A stretch of DNA of 8,060 nt, taken from a bacterium UBA1790 (GTDB lineage Bacteria; Bacteroidota; Bacteroidia; Bacteroidales; Muribaculaceae). The first letter of the stretch is position 1. The number at the start of each line of letters is the position of its first letter. Under the pieces are notes generated by a model. That model had not been told where the DNA came from, searched no databases, and saw only the letters and a program-made list of their open reading frames with translations. A program made the translations under genes and the position numbers. Location of the stretch: the NCBI GenBank assembly GCA_002314465.1, contig DCGA01000039.1, positions 6,963-15,022 of the forward strand, written 5' to 3'. Of the stretch, positions 6,478 to 8,060 are shown in pieces.

Positions 6478-7086
6478 TTACTTCGCTATCTCGTAGGGAT
6501 ACAGCCCTTGTCCTTCAGGCTTGATGATGACCGGCATGTCGATGCGGGCATACTTTTCCTTGAGAGTGATGATATCGGCATCGCGTAGGCGTATGCAGCC
6601 CTCGCTGGCTCGTCCGGGCACGCTCTTCTCGTTGTTGGTGCTGCCGTGGATGCCTATGCCGTTGAACGGTGTTTCAAGACGCAGGAACCATGCTCCGTAG
6701 GCAAGTATCTCGCCGCGGCCGTCCTTGAAGTCGTGGCACCATGTAGAGGCGTCCTGTATCTGGATAATCTTGAACGGCTTGCCGGGTTCGCTCTCGGGTG
6801 TCTTCATGTCACCGCCGCCTTGCTTCTGACCTTTGTTCTTGCTTAGGCACACGGGGAAGTTGGCAACGGGTACGGTATCACCGGCCACAGGGGCATAGAC
6901 TGTGAGCAGCAGGTCCTTCTTACTGATGACGATGAAGGTGCTGTCGTTGTTATAGTCACCCTTGTACAGTGCCTTGCGCTGAGGCTCAGCGGGTTTGTCC
7001 GAAGCTTGTTCCTGCTTGTCGCCGCCGCAACTGGTTGCCGCAAGGGCAAGGCACAGGAGCAGCAGGTTATAGGCTAAGTGTTTCAT
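6478..7086 (-). CDS. L,D-transpeptidase (YkuD family) lipoprotein
   Basis: This 202-residue lipoprotein has the lipobox ATSC, with C20 as the likely lipidated residue, and a polar linker up to about residue 45. The YkuD catalytic domain covers about 48-190. It contains FIVISKKDLLLTVY (51-64), GDMKTPESEPGKPFKI (92-107), the catalytic histidine segment GIHGSTNN (H147) and, 17 residues later, SEGCIRL with the nucleophile C164. Family members make 3-3 peptidoglycan crosslinks or attach proteins to peptidoglycan in the periplasm; which applies here is unknown. The usual SHGC is SEGC, with E162 in place of histidine, as in its neighbouring paralogue. It starts 4 bases after the SH3-repeat gene's stop, so the two are probably co-translated. 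Residues 79-181 match the partial transpeptidase at the window end at 82 of 103 aligned columns by hand count, pointing to tandem duplication. Confidence 0.92.
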   Translation of the reverse strand: MKHLAYNLLLLCLALAATSCGGDKQEQASDKPAEPQRKALYKGDYNNDSTFIVISKKDLLLTVYAPVAGDTVPVANFPVCLSKNKGQKQGGGDMKTPESEPGKPFKIIQIQDASTWCHDFKDGRGEILAYGAWFLRLETPFNGIGIHGSTNNEKSVPGRASEGCIRLRDADIITLKEKYARIDMPVIIKPEGQGLYPYEIAK

Positions 7087-7090
7087 CTAA

Positions 7091-7612
7091 TCAATAACTC
7101 TTGAGATGGCTGTAGTCGCGAGAGATGTAGAGCTCCTCGCCGAAGTAGTTAATCTTGTAGAAGTTGCCCGATGTGCCCAGGTACTTGAACGAAGAACCTT
7201 TCTTGGGATACATGGTCTGGCCCTCCTCGTTGAGTGCGATTTCGCCCTTGAGCGAGGGGGTGCGGCGCAGGCGCACATTGGTGCCGTCTACGATAACCAT
7301 TTTGTCTTTGCTCACTGTAACTGCGGGCTTTGCTGCTGCTTTCTCTTCTTTGAGATGGCAGAAGTCGCGAGAGATGTACACGGGAGTTCCAAGATAACTG
7401 ATTTTGTAGAAGTTACCCGATGTGCCCAGGTAAGTGAGTGTAGCACCCTTGGCGGGATAGACGGGTTTGCCGTCTACACCGGTTACGATTTCGCCTGAGG
7501 TTGAAGGAGACATGCGCATGCGTACGTGTACGCCGTCTACAACAACTACGGTAGCCATTGCTGCCGATACGCAGAGCACTACAGCTGCGATGAGTGATAG
7601 AATTCTTTTCAT
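7091..7612 (-). CDS. Secreted protein with two tandem SH3-like (SH3b) domains
   Basis: This is a 173-residue exported protein. A signal peptide (1-20, ending SAAMA, cleavage before TVVV) is followed by two 67-residue SH3b-type repeats (22-88 and 105-171) joined by an alanine- and lysine-rich linker (89-104). Each repeat has the order VDG..VR.R..P...GEI, then YP.KG, YLGTSGNFYKI and YISRD..HLK, which is the beta-strand pattern of bacterial SH3 domains. The repeats align without gaps at 38 of 67 positions by hand count. Bacterial SH3 domains commonly bind cell-wall peptides. No enzymatic domain is present, so it may be a binding or targeting partner of the two transpeptidases encoded on either side (23 bases after one, 4 before the other); that partnership is inference. 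Confidence 0.85.
   Translation of the reverse strand: MKRILSLIAAVVLCVSAAMATVVVVDGVHVRMRMSPSTSGEIVTGVDGKPVYPAKGATLTYLGTSGNFYKISYLGTPVYISRDFCHLKEEKAAAKPAVTVSKDKMVIVDGTNVRLRRTPSLKGEIALNEEGQTMYPKKGSSFKYLGTSGNFYKINYFGEELYISRDYSHLKSY
7100..7549 (-). repeat. Internal tandem duplication encoding the two SH3-like domains
   Basis: Two copies, 7349-7549 and 7100-7300, are offset by exactly 249 bases (83 codons) with no frame change. The best conserved block encodes LGTSGNFYKI in both copies and is nearly identical at DNA level (for example around 7152-7183 and 7401-7432, including AAGTT.CCCGATGTGCCC). Other parts have diverged, so the duplication is not recent. Confidence 0.8.
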
Positions 7613-7635
7613 TGTAGTAATTATTTAATATTTGT

Positions 7636-8060
7636 TTATTTGATTACGTTCTTGTGAGCCTTTTTCTCAAAGGGGAGGTTGTCCTGTTCCTCGTCGAGGA
7701 TAGTGACCTTCATGCCTACGTAAGCATATTTCTCCTTGAGGTTGATGATGTCCTTGTCGCGCAGACGTATACAACCCTCGCTGGCACGCCCGGGTACGCT
7801 CTCCTCGTTATTGGTGCTGCCGTGGATACCGATGCCGCTGTGGCCGGGTGTCTTGAGGCGGAGGAACCAGTTACCGTATGACTTGATGCTGCCTCGGCCG
7901 TCCTTAAAATCGTGTTTCCAGCCCGATGCGTCCTGTATCATTGTGATTGAGAAAGGCTTGCCAGCGGGGCTCGACGGTGTCTTCATGTCACCCGAACGCT
8001 GCTTCTGGCCTTTGTTCTTGCTCAGGCACACGGGATACTTGGCAAGCAGCAGTGTGTCAC
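7636..8060 (-). CDS. L,D-transpeptidase (YkuD family), partial, 5' end outside the window
   Basis: The reading frame continues to the window edge without a stop. The GTG at 8029-8031 is an internal valine, not the start, because the preceding codons (DTLLLAKYPV) match the same region of the neighbouring paralogue (DTVPVANFPV). About 141 C-terminal residues are visible. They include SGDMKTP, the catalytic histidine segment GIGIHGSTNN (about 7816-7845) and SEGCIRL, whose cysteine codon is 7771-7773, with 17 residues between them. As in the paralogue, the motif is SEGC instead of SHGC. The C-terminus is a lysine-rich tail (FEKKAHKNVIK) that differs from the paralogue. The N-terminus, and with it any signal peptide or lipobox, cannot be seen. 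It is the most upstream visible gene of the envelope operon, 23 bases before the SH3-repeat gene. Confidence 0.9.
   Translation of the reverse strand, partial: DTLLLAKYPVCLSKNKGQKQRSGDMKTPSSPAGKPFSITMIQDASGWKHDFKDGRGSIKSYGNWFLRLKTPGHSGIGIHGSTNNEESVPGRASEGCIRLRDKDIINLKEKYAYVGMKVTILDEEQDNLPFEKKAHKNVIK

Noticed and set aside
8029..8031. GTG at this position as the start of the upstream L,D-transpeptidase
   Set aside because: The frame stays open to the window edge, and the codons before it match the paralogue (DT...A..PV), so the start is outside the window.

Overview
The window looks like an ordinary chromosomal stretch of a Bacteroidota genome, most likely Bacteroidales; a Muribaculaceae-like gut lineage is my guess, not something the sequence proves. 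The evidence is a type IX secretion (T9SS) sorting tail on a secreted protein, a match to the Bacteroidota -7 promoter element TAnnTTTG, no purine-rich Shine-Dalgarno sites before the start codons, and several short lipoprotein or Sec signal peptides. All ten genes I support lie on the minus strand, so transcription runs from high to low coordinates.

Region A (8060 to 6478) is an envelope locus: a YkuD L,D-transpeptidase cut by the window edge, a secreted protein made of two SH3-like repeats, and a second, lipoprotein L,D-transpeptidase closely related to the first. The spacings are 23 and 4 bases, so they are probably one transcript, ending at a strong hairpin terminator at 6422-6454.

Region B (6369 to 664) is a second probable operon behind a TAAATTTG promoter element. 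In order it encodes an exported SagB/nitroreductase-like flavoprotein, a lipoprotein with the residue pattern of M15-type zinc peptidases, a HAD-family phosphatase, 3-dehydroquinate synthase (AroB, shikimate pathway) and a large secreted phosphodiester glycosidase (NAGPA-like) with a T9SS tail. Spacings range from a 1-base stop/start overlap to 43 bases. The only well-defined metabolic gene is aroB; its neighbours are mostly envelope or export proteins.

Region C (645 to 1) holds a REP-associated tyrosine transposase (RAYT, HUH type), visibly more AT-rich than its neighbours, with two adjacent REP-like hairpins just beyond its 3' end. Together these look like a RAYT/REP unit inserted directly behind the glycosidase gene.

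The window has no rRNA, tRNA, CRISPR array, prophage or defence system that I can see. The most interesting points are the RAYT/REP unit, the transpeptidase-SH3-transpeptidase arrangement, and an exported nitroreductase-like protein coupled to a peptidase-like lipoprotein.
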